Part shown: piece by piece, positions 22,441 to 32,603 of the stretch
How positions within the stretch are numbered: the stretch's first letter is position 1
Layout: each line of letters opens with the position of its first letter
Assembly (NCBI RefSeq): GCF_021462225.1
Contig: NC_061797.1
Span: 1,729,001 to 1,793,000, forward strand
Source: Girardinichthys multiradiatus
Taxonomy: Eukaryota; Chordata; Actinopteri; Cyprinodontiformes; Goodeidae
DNA: 64,000 nt
Direction of reading: 5' to 3'
The notes under the pieces: generated by a model
Told to the model about the DNA's origin: nothing
What the model saw: only the letters and a program-made list of their open reading frames with translations
Database searches by the model: none
Made by a program: the position numbers and the translations under genes

Positions 22441-22514
22441 GTAAGCTCTCACATAGAGCATATTGTTAAGGTTTCTTTGGTGGTGTCTTACCTGCATTTG
22501 CTTTTCTCTTGCAG
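22441..22514 (+). other. intron-like segment in the LTR
   Basis: A 74-base stretch begins GTAAGC and ends in a pyrimidine tract with TTGCAG, like a short fish intron. It lies between presumed R start and polyadenylation signal, and is kept in the right LTR (about 27,109-27,182). Splicing is not shown. Confidence 0.3.
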
Positions 22515-22627
22515 TCGCTCAGCATCCTCGGTTTCCAGTACCGGGTTCTGCAAATAAAACTTCTTACTAAACGCTTCTCTGTTTAGTTGTGTTTTTCTGC
22601 ATGTGGGTCAAGTCGGCCATTAACACT

Positions 22628-23380
22628 ATGACAGAACACTCAGGCCAGCCGGACCCAGCAGAAAAACTACGGAGAACCGTTTCGGAACATGGCCAAACGA
22701 TCCAGGCCCATGACTCAACCCTCCGTTCGATCCTAGAACAGCAGCGACAGGTTAGTCAACAGCTGGGGGAGATGACGGCACTCATGCAGCACACCCTGAG
22801 TGTTAGAGCCACAGCACCACTGGGGGCCGCTGCAGAGCCTCCAGTAGCGCAGCGACTTCTGCATGGCCGAGACGTCACTTGCCCCTGCCCGGAGAAGTTT
22901 TCTGGTGAGGTGGGAGGTTGTCGTGGGTTTTTGTTGCAGTGCTTTCTAGTGTTTAACCGTTCCCCTCAGTCATTTCCCCATGATGATGCAAAGGTATCTT
23001 ATATTCTGGGTTTACTATCTGGTAGGGCACTCTGATGGGCGGAGGCAAGATTCACTAATTATAGTCATTTTGGCTGCACTTATGATGAATTCTTAAAGGA
23101 CTTCAGATCCATATTCGATTTAGAGATGGGTCAGACTGTATAACCGTATAAGGGAAGGGAGGTGGTCCCGCTCTGAGCGGTTTTTGCCTAGAGCACAGTC
23201 TTCCACCACTCACCAGACACTGACCTGACTGGTACAAACTCCAGGCCAGGTAGAGTCCGAGCCCATGCAGCTCGGATGGGCGCGGTTGTCTGATGATGAG
23301 CGGAATTGCCGGCGGGAGGCCGGGCAGTGTTTTTACTGCAGATCCCCCGAGCATTTGGTTTTGGCTTGTCCTATTCGGCC
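22628..23380 (+). pseudogene. gag: chromovirus gag with CCHC knuckle
   Basis: The start at 22,628 gives [14 protein letters not shown], then a predicted coiled coil (residues about 10-60, with [18 protein letters not shown]) and the capsid beginning at [11 protein letters not shown]. The frame stops at 23,033-23,035 in the capsid. Stops and shifts follow, and the nucleocapsid zinc knuckle CFYCRSPEHLVLAC (C-x2-C-x4-H-x4-C, 23,328-23,369) appears in a different register. The protein would package element RNA. Confidence 0.75.
22634..22646 (+). promoter_or_regulatory. chromovirus primer-binding site
   Basis: Directly follows the 5' LTR. Eleven bases (22,635-22,645, AACACTCAGGC) pair perfectly with 22,084-22,094. 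No TGG start, so tRNA priming is unlikely. Confidence 0.7.
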
Positions 23381-23439
23381 AAAAGGTTGGGCCCGCCAGT
23401 TCTAGCAGGGCGACCGGTGGACCAAAGGCCCTTTAGCAT

Positions 23440-23849
23440 GCCCTCACGTTTCACATTACCTGCCACATTAGTATTGAATCAACAGAGCCTCACTCTCTCC
23501 GCCCTACTAGATTCTGGTTGTGAACTGAGCCTAATCGATCAGGATCTGGTAAAACTCCACCAACTCCATTAAGATTGAACCATTAACCGTGCCACGTCAA
23601 GTCTTGGCCTTAGATGGCCAGACGCTCCACAGTATTACCCATAGAACTCTACCCCTGGAATTAGTCTTATCTGGTAACCATAGGGTGCTTATTACCCTGT
23701 TTGTGTTTCCCATAGTACAGAGCTCTCTTGTGCTGGGATTTCCTTGGCTGCAGCTTCACAACCCGCATCTGAACTGGGCGGAGTTACGGGTAGAATCATG
23801 GTCCACCCCAGTGCTTATCATCCTGTCTCCACTCAGCTGTTCCCCCTAG
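23440..23849 (+). pseudogene. chromovirus protease
   Basis: An aspartic protease in two registers. The first (to 23,572) carries LSALLDSGCELSLID, where DSG is the active-site motif. The second (23,589-23,849) holds the C-terminal half, with LVLGFPWLQLHNPHLNW as the conserved hydrophobic-G strand and the usual sushi-type tail. A one-base shift and a stop near 23,570 separate them. Confidence 0.8.
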
Positions 23850-24053
23850 TACTCCTGAGAAGGAGAGGGAGGTCGAACATCCCGGTCTTACTCGAGTACC
23901 AAGTGAGTATCATGGTCTAAAATCAGTGTTTAGCAAGTCTCGGGCTCTGTCCCTCCTGGCGCACCGTCCTTATGACTGCACTATCGACCTTCTGGCAGGA
24001 GCTCCGCTCCATTACCATCTAGCCGGTTATATAAAATCTCTGGACCGGAGAAG

Positions 24054-25345
24054 TTGGTAATGGAGAACTATATAAATGAATCATTAGCCTCAGGAATAAT
24101 CCGACCATCTTCATCCCCATTGGGAGCTGGGTTTTTCTTTGTCGGCAAGAAAGATGGGTCTCTCCGCCCGTGTATAGATTATAGGGGATTAAACGCCATC
24201 ACGATAAAGAACAAGTACCCTTTACCCCTTCTTTCATCGGCCTTCGAACCAGTTTATGGCACCACAATCTTTACTAAATTTGATCTTAGGAATGCATACC
24301 ACATGGTCCGAATCCGCCAGGGAGATGAGTGGAAGACGGCATTTAAGACTCCACTCGGACACTATGAGTACCTGGTGATGCCGTTTGGACTATGTAATGC
24401 ACCCGCCGTGTTCCAGGCTCTTGTAAACGATGTATTAAGGGACTTCCTGAATCTATTCGTTTTTGTTTATCTTGATGACATTTTGGTTTATTCAAAGACT
24501 CCTACAAAGCATCGCCGGCATGTTCGTCTAGTCCTTCAGCGCCTCCTGGAAAATCAGCTGTTTGTGAAGGCCGAGAAGTGTGAATTCCACCAGTCATCCA
24601 TCAGTTTTCTGGGTTTCGTCCTCGAGGGTGGGCAGGTCCGTGCTGACCCCAGCAAGATCAAGGCGGTGGAGGACTGGCCTATCCCTACCACGCGAAAGGA
24701 ATTACAATGGTTTCTGGGCTTTACCAATTTTTATAGAATATTTATTGTGAACTACAGCCAGACGACCAGCCCCCTCACAGCCCTGACTTCCTCTAAGGTG
24801 CCGTTCGTTTGGACTCCGGAGGCAGACAACGCATTCAGCACCGTAAAAGACAAGTTCACCCATGCTCCAGTGCTCGTTCACCCTGATTCAGCGAAACAGT
24901 TCATTCTGGAGGTGGATGCTTCAGACACCGGGGTGGGAGCGGTGCTCTCCCAACGCCAGGCCCCTGACTCAAGGCTTCATCTGTGTGCCTTTTTCTCTCG
25001 CTGCTTATCTGCAGCAGAAAGGAACTATGATGTGGGTGACAGAGAGCTCCTAGCTATTAAGCTCGCTCTGGAGGAGTGGCGGCGCTGGTTGGAGGGCGCT
25101 GAACATCCAGTGCTGGTCTGGACCGATCATAGAAATGTGTCTTACATCCAATCAGCAAAACGGTTAAACCCTAGACAATCACGTTGGTCATTATTCTTTT
25201 CTCGCTTTAATTTGTTGATCTCTTACAGACCCGGTACCAGAAACACCAAGCCAGATGCCCTGTCACAACAGTTCTCCACTAATGAAACTGAGAAGCTAGC
25301 TGCGCCTATCCTGCCTCCTAGCTGCACTATTGGAGCCATTACTGG
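24054..25345 (+). pseudogene. pol: chromovirus reverse transcriptase and RNase H
   Basis: The longest good frame of the element. RT motifs in order: [30 protein letters not shown] (first catalytic Asp), [13 protein letters not shown], and YLDD at residues 139-142 (24,468-24,479), all intact. RNase H follows with [24 protein letters not shown] and WTDHRNV, which supply the acidic catalytic residues. The real coding register ends near 25,345, where a one-base shift moves the reading into the integrase register; the open frame runs on to 25,706 as a shadow. The ATG at 24,054 is internal, because the true RT N-terminus is cut by stops upstream (23,850-24,050). Confidence 0.92.
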
Positions 25346-26370
25346 GAGATCGAGGACAGCGTGTGGCAGGCCCTCCTCGCTGACCCGGGGCCAGGAACTG
25401 GACCACCTAACCGGATGTATGTTCCCAGCGCTGTTCGGTCCCAGCTCATTACCTGGTTCCACGCTTCAAGGTTTGCCGTCCACCCAGGAGCTAATCGGAC
25501 CAACGCTGCCCTGTCTAGACGTTTTTGGTGGCCCACTTTACACCGAGACATTAGGGATTATGTCTCAGCCTGTAGAACCTGTGCTTGTAACAAGACATCT
25601 AATCGGCCACCCCCTGGCCTCCTGCAACCGTTGGACGTTCCTCCTCGACCTTGGTCCCACATCGCCGTGGATTTTGTCACTGGCCCTCCAAACTCTCATG
25701 GTATGACTACTATCATGACTATTGTGGACAAATTTTCTAAAGTCTGCCATCTTGTACCTCTCAGGAGACCGCCTTCCGCTTTCCAGACTGCCAAGCTTAT
25801 GGTCAAGCACGTATTCCGTTTGCATGGAATCCCCCAGGACGTGCTGTCGGACCGTGGGCCCCAGTTCACCACCCAGGTGTGGAAGGAGTTTTGTGCAACG
25901 CTGGGGGCTACCGTCTCTCTAACTTTTGGTCATCACCCGCAGACCAATGGCCAAGTGGAGAGACTTAATCAGGAGATGGAAGCAGCGCTACGCTGCGTAG
26001 CATCCTCCAGCCCTACTGATTGGAGCGACTACCTGCCCTGGATTGAGTACTCACACAATTCACATGTCTCCACTGCCACCGGTTTATCCCCGTTTGAAGT
26101 GTCACCGGGGTATCAACCACCCCTGTTTCCTGCTGATGAGAAGGAGATCGCTGTGACCTCCGTACAACAGCACGTCTGGCGATGCAGACGGATCTGGACG
26201 TCTACCACCAAGGCCCTTCAGCGGTCCGCTGCAGCCAACAAACGCTACGCCGACAGGCGACGGATCCCTGCTCCTACCTATCGCCCGGGTCAGCAGGTGT
26301 GGCTGTCCACACGGACTGTTCCGCTCAAGTCTCAAGACACAGGTTCATCGGTCCGGTCCATATGTTATAG
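25346..26370 (+). pseudogene. pol: chromovirus integrase
   Basis: HHCC zinc finger ([11 protein letters not shown], then CRTCAC), then a catalytic core with [16 protein letters not shown] and GQVERLNQE supplying the D, D and E residues. Next come the [21 protein letters not shown] stretch of the GPY/F region and a register break near 26,340-26,375 with a TAG stop. All catalytic residues are intact; the joint with RNase H upstream and the joint with the chromodomain downstream are both shifted. Confidence 0.9.
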
Positions 26371-26375
26371 ATTCT

Positions 26376-26720
26376 GTGGTTAACCCTTCATCGGTACGTC
26401 TACGTTTGCCCCCTAGTTTCCGGGTCCATCCTGTGTTTCATGTATCTCAGATTAAGCCTGTCCAGTCCAGCACGCTCTGCCCTCCGGCCGTGCCCCCTCC
26501 ACCCGCCCAGGAATTCCAAGGCCACCCAGCCTACTCGGTCCGCCGGATCGTGGCCTCCCATCGACGAGGAAGGGGGTGGCAGTTCTTAGTGGATTGGGAG
26601 GGTTACGGTCCCGAGGATCGCCTCTGGGTTCCCCGGTCTTTCATCCTGGACTCTAGACTGATTCAGGACTTCTGGTCGTCCCAGGCCAGTTCGTCTAGAC
26701 CGCCCGGAGGCGGTCGTTGA
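26376..26720 (+). pseudogene. pol: chromovirus integrase C-terminus with chromodomain
   Basis: Continues the integrase tail ([15 protein letters not shown]) and then a chromodomain: [32 protein letters not shown]. Two of the three aromatic cage positions can be seen (Y of YSV and W of VDWEGY); the third position is also aromatic (W). Chromodomains of this kind direct integration to particular chromatin marks. The frame stops at 26,720, immediately before the purine tract. Confidence 0.9.
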
Positions 26721-26731
26721 GGGGGAGGTGG
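26719..26731 (+). promoter_or_regulatory. chromovirus polypurine tract
   Basis: GAGGGGGAGGTGG ends at the base before the 3' LTR, the normal place for plus-strand priming. Confidence 0.85.
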
Positions 26732-27301
26732 TGTCAGATCCAGTACTTCGACGCCTGAGTGTTTTGCCTCCTCGTGGTATTCAGCCTGGCCAATTTCATG
26801 ATTTTGTGAAGTTTTTGATCTTCTGTGAAGACTCTGTTTATTCCCTTGACTAATGGTCTTATCTGTCTCAAGATACCAAAGCCTAGTTCCTAGGAGATCT
26901 CTGGAAGACTTCTAACAGTTTATGGATTCTGGATTCTCGCTCTTCTACTTGCTGGCTGCCGGATCAGACGTTTGCTTCATAGCTCCAGGCGAACCCTGTC
27001 CACCCTCCTCCGAACCTCTCAGGACTACCTTGCTCCAACGTTGGAGTGTTGCTCACAGCCCCTCCAGGATCATAACCTCTCTCCCTGGCGGACCTAACTC
27101 AACCGGACGTAAGCTCTCACATAGAGCACATTGTTAAGGTTTCTTTGGTGGTGTCTTACCTGCATTTGCTTTTCTCTTGCAGTCGCTCAGCATCCTCGGT
27201 TTCCAGTACCTGGTTCTGCAAATAAAACTTCTTACTAAACGCTTCTCTGTTTAGTTGTGTTTTTCTGCATGTGGGTCAAATCGGCCATTAACACTATGAC
27301 A
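26732..27301 (+). repeat. chromovirus 3' LTR (570 bp, U3 deleted)
   Basis: Matches the 5' LTR closely but lacks about 124 bases between TGTCAGATCC and AGTACTTCG, which removes nearly all of U3 with the TATA box. AATAAA at 27,221-27,226. Confidence 0.92.
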
Positions 27302-27572
27302 GTAAGTTGAAAACAAATTTTTTTAGAAAAGCTAAAGGTGTCATGGTGCGGTTTTTGTGTGGACCAATATGCAGACAAGGGCTTGGATGGCCTTCCAGGA
27401 ACTGCATCTGGGTGTGTCATGTCAGTCTCTGGTGTGTCTGGCGTGTCTGGCTGTGGTGTGACAGGCTGTGTGTCTGGCTCTGGTGTGACAGGCTGTGTGT
27501 CTGGCATGTCAGACCTGGGGACAGGCTGAGTGTCTGGCATGTCAGACCTGGAGACAGGCTGTGTCTGGCGTG

Positions 27573-28409
27573 TCAGAGCTGGAGACAGGCTGTGTCTGGC
27601 ATGTCAGAGCTGGAGACAGGCTGTGTGTCTGGAAGTGGAGGCAGCCCACTCACGGGCTCCTCCCGGATCAGTCGAGGTTCTGAAGATCCGGCGGCTGCGG
27701 CCGGCTTAGGTTCTGTAGACCCTGAGGCGGCGGCCGGCTGAGGCTCTGTAGACCCGGCGGCGACGCCCGGCTGAGGTTCTGTAGATCCAGCGTCGGCGGC
27801 CCGCTGAGGCTCTGTAGAATCCGCCCCTTTAACAATTATCTGCCACTCCAACGCCAGGATCTCCACCGTTAATGAACTCGGGGAGTAGCGTCCCCACTTA
27901 GTCTCCCAGTCTATTAGCTGGTCCAGGACCTCCAGTGTGTATTCAGGTGAATCACCAGAAACTAACAGATGGATGATTAAGACCTTGCCTATTCTGAGCA
28001 CCCGCCTCATGAACTCCAAGGAATAAGGCAAAAAACAAACTGGAGTAAATCTTTGCTCAGCTACTTCGGTGGGCGTGCAAAGTTCAGCTGGAGCTGCTGC
28101 AGATGTGAGCTGAGACGAGGCTGTCGAGGGCATGACGAACTCAGGCGCTGCTACTGCTGCTGCTGCTTCTGCAGCTGCTGCTGCTGCTGCGGACGTGACA
28201 AGCTCAGGCGCTGCTGCTCCTGCAGCTGCGGACGTGATGAGCTCAGGCGTTGCTGCTGCTGCAGCTGCTGCTGCGGACGTGACGAGCTCAGGTGCTGCTG
28301 CTGCCGCTGCTGCTGTGGACTGCTTGCGGCGCCGGCGACATCTCCGACGAGACGGGGCAGGTTCCAAACTGGAGGAGTGTGCTGCAGGCAACTCTGGCTC
28401 CACAAACAA
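27573..28409 (-). CDS. alanine-rich frame in the Tc1-ended segment
   Basis: A 278-codon open frame starting at 28,409. Its N-terminal third has a basic cluster (PSRRRCRRRRK) and repeated PELVTSAAAAA units encoded by GCN-rich repeats. A central non-repetitive part of about 90 residues (LPYSLEFMRRVLRIGKV; then LEVLDQLIDWETKWGRY) looks like a folded helical domain. The C-terminus has six degenerate GSTEPQPAAA repeats and then PDTQPV-like repeats that run on in another register to about 27,400. The G+C content and codon use are quite unlike the neighbours. It may be a captured host exon or a low-complexity frame; I do not recognise it. Confidence 0.4.
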   Translation of the reverse strand: MFVEPELPAAHSSSLEPAPSRRRCRRRRKQSTAAAAAAAPELVTSAAAAAAAATPELITSAAAGAAAPELVTSAAAAAAAEAAAAVAAPEFVMPSTASSQLTSAAAPAELCTPTEVAEQRFTPVCFLPYSLEFMRRVLRIGKVLIIHLLVSGDSPEYTLEVLDQLIDWETKWGRYSPSSLTVEILALEWQIIVKGADSTEPQRAADAGSTEPQPGVAAGSTEPQPAAASGSTEPKPAAAAGSSEPRLIREEPVSGLPPLPDTQPVSSSDMPDTACLQL

Positions 28410-28642
28410 GGAGGAAAAGCAGACTGGAGCCGGTGACTTACTCTGGGGATGAGGAGAGGGTCTGTGGCACAGCGGACCGGTTCCTGGAAGGGGAATGGCT
28501 AGCCTGGAGCCCCAGAACGGTGACCGCTGCTTACTCCTCTCTGCAGCCTGACGAGAACTCCAGGCTGGGAGTTTTAAAGGCCTCAGGAATCTTTTGCAGG
28601 TGTTTAGAGTTAACTCGTTGATTCAGATGAGAGACCCTTTTA

Positions 28643-28845
28643 ATGATATGCTAATTTTGTGAGATAGGAATTTTGGGTTTTCATGAGCTGTATGCCAAAA
28701 TCATCCGTATTAAGACAATAAAAGACCTGAAATATTTCAGTTAGTGTGCAATGAATCTAAAACATATGAATGTTAAATTTTCATCATTACATTATGGAAA
28801 ATAATTAACTTTATCACAATATGCTAATTTTTTGAGAAGGACCTG
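28643..28845. repeat. Tc1-type terminal inverted repeat (third copy)
   Basis: Ends GAAGGACCTG followed by TA; it closely matches the Tc1-A and Tc1-B ends. Confidence 0.9.
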
Positions 28846-28847
28846 TA

Positions 28848-29222
28848 CAGGACGAGCCCTGTTTGAAGCGATACAAAAAAAGCTTTATCGCAAGACTGAA
28901 AGAGCGAGGAATTTGCTCCTAAGAACACAGAACGAGCACTGTTAGCATCGTTACTGAAAAAGCTGTATCCCAAGACTGAAAGAGTGAGTATTTGCTCCTA
29001 AGAACACAGAACGAGCAATTATGGCATCGATACTGAAAAAGCTGTATCGCAAGACTGAAAGAGAGAGGATTTGCTCCCGTGAACACAGAACGAGCACTGT
29101 TAGCATCGATATTGAAAAAGCTGTATCGCAAGACTGAAAGACTGATAATTTGCTCCTAAGAAAACAGAACAAGCAACTTTAGCTTGTTATAGAAAATTTT
29201 AGTGCCTTGCTTGATTTGCTCC
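28848..29222 (+). repeat. old 79-bp satellite block
   Basis: About four and a half divergent monomers of the same family as the big array. Shared blocks are GAACACAGAACGAGCACTGT, CATCGATATTGAAAAAGCTG and CAAGACTGAAAGAG, spaced about 79 bases. They carry ATTTGCTCC where the main array has TTTTTGGTCC. Bases 29,223-29,340 are unassigned spacer. Confidence 0.9.
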
Positions 29223-29340
29223 TTGATACTCTACAGGAACTGACAAAAGTATTAGAACCCCTCAGTGTTGTTCCATTCTTCTCTTATTTAGTCTTAGAGT
29301 AATGGTTTCTCAGCCTTCTGCTTCACCTGTGTGAGATAAC

Positions 29341-29579
29341 AGGGGAGTGGTGGCCTAGTGGTTAGAACAGGAGGTTTGTGTTCCAGAGGGGACACAAGGG
29401 GCCAGGTTCGTATCCCACAGATTACCACTCTGGCTCCCTGAGCAAGACCCTTAGCCCCAGAATGCTCCCTGGGTGCTGCACAATGGCAGCCCACTGCTCC
29501 CTGTAAGGGATGGGTTAAATGCAGAGGACAAATTTCGTTGTAATGTACATGTGCCATGACCAATAAAGATGATTATTAA
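29341..29579 (+). repeat. tRNA-derived SINE
   Basis: Full-length teleost SINE: A-box-like TGGCCTAGTGGTT and B-box-like GGTTCGTATCC in the head, then CTGAGCAAGACCCTTAGCCCC and a tail ending CAATAAAGATGATTATT. It is a polymerase III retroposon, not a tRNA gene. Confidence 0.85.
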
Positions 29580-29581
29580 TA

Positions 29582-29767
29582 TGTATGCCACACTGCTAAG
29601 ATTATGTCTAGGACAACAGGTTTCACCTCTCTCTGGGTGTCAGAATGATTTGGCAGCAGTACTGAGCAAATCTCCAATGCTGTATAATACCTCTCTATTG
29701 CAAGATTAAAATAAAGCTGATTTTGAGTGACAATCATCAGTCTCTGGATACGAATTTTTCTACAACA
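29582..29767 (+). repeat. ERV-III 5' LTR (partial)
   Basis: Ends CTACAACA just before the primer site, as ERV-II ends CCACAACA. It has AATAAA near 29,711. The TG start proposed here is a guess; U3 may be truncated beside the SINE. Confidence 0.45.
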
Positions 29768-29770
29768 TTT

Positions 29771-29788
29771 TGACATCACGAACAGGAT
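29771..29788 (+). promoter_or_regulatory. ERV-III primer-binding site
   Basis: TGACATCACGAACAGGAT. From my memory of vertebrate serine tRNA (CGA), the complementary site is TGGCGTCACGAACAGGAT, two differences. Confidence 0.5.
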
Positions 29789-30411
29789 TCCTTGTCGGAT
29801 TTACTCTGGGGGCATTGATGAAGAAGTGCCAGGCACCAGCCTTGGAAGAGAATCCTTGTCTTTATCCCGCTTAGTGTTACAGAGGCGGAGGACCTCTGCA
29901 TCAAGGTTCCTGGGAGACTCAGCACTGGAATCCAGAAAGAACCTGATTTTTCCCAGAGATGGTGGGGAAAAAATCAGCACAATTTAATAATTGTTATCAT
30001 TAGGTTCTATTAAGAAAAGGTTAAAACTAAAAGGTTAAAACTAACAGTTTTCTACTGGGGACAAAGAGGATCTGGGATTTTTCCCACCATGGAACAGGAG
30101 CGAGGTGTACGGACCTCGCTGGCGCGGTTGATGCCACGCAGCGCACGGGTGAACAGTACTTCACTAGTAGAGTCCCCTCCCTGTACGGTTGAGTGAGGCT
30201 TCCCTAACCAGTAAGTTAGGGGGAAGGCGATTTAGGGTACCAGAAAGCTCTAAACTCTTGTGGAGACGTCTGCAGGTTTTAAAGGAATATAACCCCCATT
30301 ATCAGTAAGTAAGGGGTGTGGCAAGGCTGTCAGTTTGGGACAGCAGTTTAGTTCTAAGAGATTGCCTCCTCCTCCCCAGGGAGAAACGTTTGATTTTATG
30401 GTAAAACAAAT

Positions 30412-30717
30412 ATGGTCATAAATAAATGGGTTGAAGAAGCTATAAAAGAAAAGGAGGAAAAATAAGAGGGACAAAAGAAAATAGATCAAAAAGATTACCA
30501 GGCTATAAAAAAATATAAGGCATGCTTAAAATGTTTGAAAGAGGAAGCTGAGCGACAGCAAAAGAAAAAAACCTCTAAATTGATGCCAGGGAATCAGGAT
30601 GACAGTAAAGACATGGGTGGACGACAAAATAAAAGCTCTATCTCTGTACCTGTTCTTACCAAATTTGGTCCTAATAGTGATGCAAGCATACACAAAATAA
30701 CCCCAACCCCCTTATAA
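30412..30717 (+). pseudogene. gag: ERV-III gag N-terminal part
   Basis: A frame with ATG at 30,412, interrupted by TAA at 30,463-30,465 and then open to 30,717. It is lysine- and glutamate-rich, with KKYKACLKCLKEEAERQ, as expected for a helical matrix region. The next 350 bases are low-complexity gag-like linker with stops. The leader 29,789-30,411 has no gene that I can see. Confidence 0.45.
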
Positions 30718-31071
30718 TCCAGCTGTAAAGTCTGACACTTCTGTTAATTCTTCTCTTGTTTCTCACTCTCTATACCCTGATGTACCAGCGTTGACGACTC
30801 TGGCGGCTGTGGTGGACCACGATCTGGACTCATAAGCTTTCCGACCCATCGGAAACGAACAGCAGCCTGACAGCTCCTCCTCTGCAGCAGTGACCTCCAG
30901 ACCTCCAGCCACATCTACAGCCTCGCAGAAACAGCAGTCACTGAAGGTGGAAGGGGTTAGGGCACCACATCTGCACAGCTACACAGCTCCTCAGATCCTT
31001 CTGATTCATGGCCAGGTCCGAGCTCCAGCTCCCCATCTAAGCATACCAGACTGAAGACTCTCACTGCACCT

Positions 31072-32232
31072 ATGGTGGAAGTAATGGGTCCAAATGGACC
31101 TAACCTGGTTTTCCGATCTTGCACTTCTCATGACATCGAGGAGTGCGCAAAACTTCTCCCTGACCTATCTCAGTCAGGTGAAGTTTTTTCCACCAGTTTC
31201 TCTGATTTTTGCAAGGAATATTGTCCTACTGGTGCTGAAAAACACAGAATCCTGACACGTAAAATAACTGCGTCTGACTTTTCAAAAATCCATAACAAGC
31301 TCCCTGTTCCAAACCTACATCTGAAACATGAGGATTGGGATGATGTTTCAAATGTGGAGTACAGGAATGCCGTTACTGTCCTGGCGGTTGCCATAAAGAC
31401 AAAATTTCCCCGAAAGATCAATATGACTAACATCTATGCCTGCAAGCAGAAGGGTGATGAAGACACAAACGATTTCATCACCAGAGTGATCGAAGCAGTG
31501 ACCAAGTACAGTGGGATAGAAACGCCCACAGAAATGGGCACAGAAGCAGGGGTCTGGGAGACACTTGTTTGTGATGCGGTCATTAAAGGAATGCTTCCAC
31601 ATTTAGCACAAAATCTTAAGGGCGCATATGTGGGCTAGGCTGATCATCCTCGCCTGGCCGATGTTTGCAAACATGCCAAACATGCTCAACTCATGTTTGA
31701 AGAACGGCAGCAGAGTAAAAAGGAAGCATCTGACGAAGAACTGCATCTAGCCACGATTACGATGTACCAAAATGTGGGAAGAAATAGGGACGGAGGATAT
31801 CAACGAAAGCGAGACCAACGGAGAGGTCGGGGAAGATGTTTTTGTGATCCAGACACCTGTTTCAAGTGTGGCAGAAGGGGACATTGGAGGGTGCAATGTC
31901 CCTACCCAGCCGAGGCCACATCTTACCAGGCTGATTGGCTAACTGAGGCAGAGGAGGGCAAGCGCAACCCACCACAATGTCAGCCATCTCTTCAAAGTGG
32001 TACCACACCACACCTCTTTAACACACACCCAACTGCTCCACACTCTTTTTCTACCTATCCTATTTCTCAGTTAGACACACACACACACACATATACAGAC
32101 GCTCAATCCACTTTTTCTTCTCTTCCTATTTCACGCAACGAAGAGCTGCTTTTCAATGACTGTGATGACTTGACTAAAGACGAAGAGAAAATATATACCA
32201 ACTTGTGCTCATTTTACCTCAGAGGCATATAA
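31072..32232 (+). pseudogene. gag: ERV-III gag, capsid and nucleocapsid
   Basis: Forms the particle core. Capsid frame 31,072-31,638 contains a helical region with SFSDFCKEYCPTGAEKH and KQKGDEDTNDFITRVIEA, the latter at the place of the major homology region. A TAG at 31,636-31,638 interrupts the frame, which stays in the same register and continues from 31,693 with a basic GGYQRKRDQRRGRGR stretch and one zinc knuckle CFKCGRRGHWRVQC (C-x2-C-x4-H-x4-C, about 31,858-31,899). The frame stops at 32,232, shortly before Tc1-B. A single stop codon between capsid and nucleocapsid is the only clear lesion, though readthrough is not excluded. Confidence 0.75.
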
Positions 32233-32603
32233 AGCTTTCCCAATGTCTGATCTTATAGACTCAGGAAAGAAAATACAGGTCCTTCTCAAAATATTAGCAT
32301 ATTGTGATAAAGTTCATTATTTTCCATAATGTAATGATAAAAATTTAACATTCATATATTTTAGATTCATTGCACACTAACTGAAATATTTCAGGTCTTT
32401 TATTGTCTTAATACGGATTATTTTGGCATACAGCTCATGAAAACCCAAAATTCCTATCTCACAAAATTAGCATATCATTAAAAGGGTCTCTAAACGAGCT
32501 ATGAACCTAATCATCTGAATCAACGAGTTAACTCTAAACACCTGCAAAAGATTCCTGAGGCCTTTAAAACTCCCAGCCTGGTTCATCACTAAAAACCCCA
32601 ATC

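Larger units (their letters stand above)
21941..22633 (+). repeat. chromovirus 5' LTR (693 bp)
   Basis: Contains U3 with a TATA box (22,053-22,060), the presumed R start at about 22,084, and AATAAA at 22,553-22,558. The gag ATG (22,628) lies inside the LTR end. Confidence 0.92.
21941..27301 (+). mobile_element. Ty3/gypsy chromovirus, sushi-like
   Basis: LTRs at 21,941-22,633 and 26,732-27,301 begin TGTCA and end TGACA, and the element is flanked by a perfect 5-bp target duplication GTAAG (21,936-21,940 and 27,302-27,306). The internal order is gag, CCHC knuckle, protease, RT, RNase H, integrase, chromodomain, then a purine tract GAGGGGGAGGTGG directly before the right LTR. The chromodomain after integrase defines a chromovirus. 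The self-priming signature described separately fits the sushi/Tf1 group. Gag and the pol joints carry frameshifts, so this copy is inactive, although RT motifs are intact. Confidence 0.95.
27307..28845 (-). mobile_element. Tc1-end-bearing segment with alien internal sequence
   Basis: From 28,560 to 28,845 the reverse complement matches the first roughly 290 bases of Tc1-A and Tc1-B: the whole 5' inverted repeat (28,643-28,845) and the leader up to the transposase start. A TA follows the outer end (28,846-28,847). Instead of transposase, the inside (27,307-28,559) is unrelated and holds an alanine-rich frame. I see no second inverted repeat at the left, so the element is truncated or its other end was lost before the chromovirus inserted. 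Confidence 0.65.

Noticed and set aside
27235..27540. Separate minus-strand gene with PDTQPV repeats
   Set aside because: Its C-terminal part reads into the chromovirus LTR; the repeat part is the out-of-register tail of the alanine-rich frame.
29341..29420. tRNA gene
   Set aside because: The A- and B-box-like motifs belong to a SINE body with a known tail; no cloverleaf.
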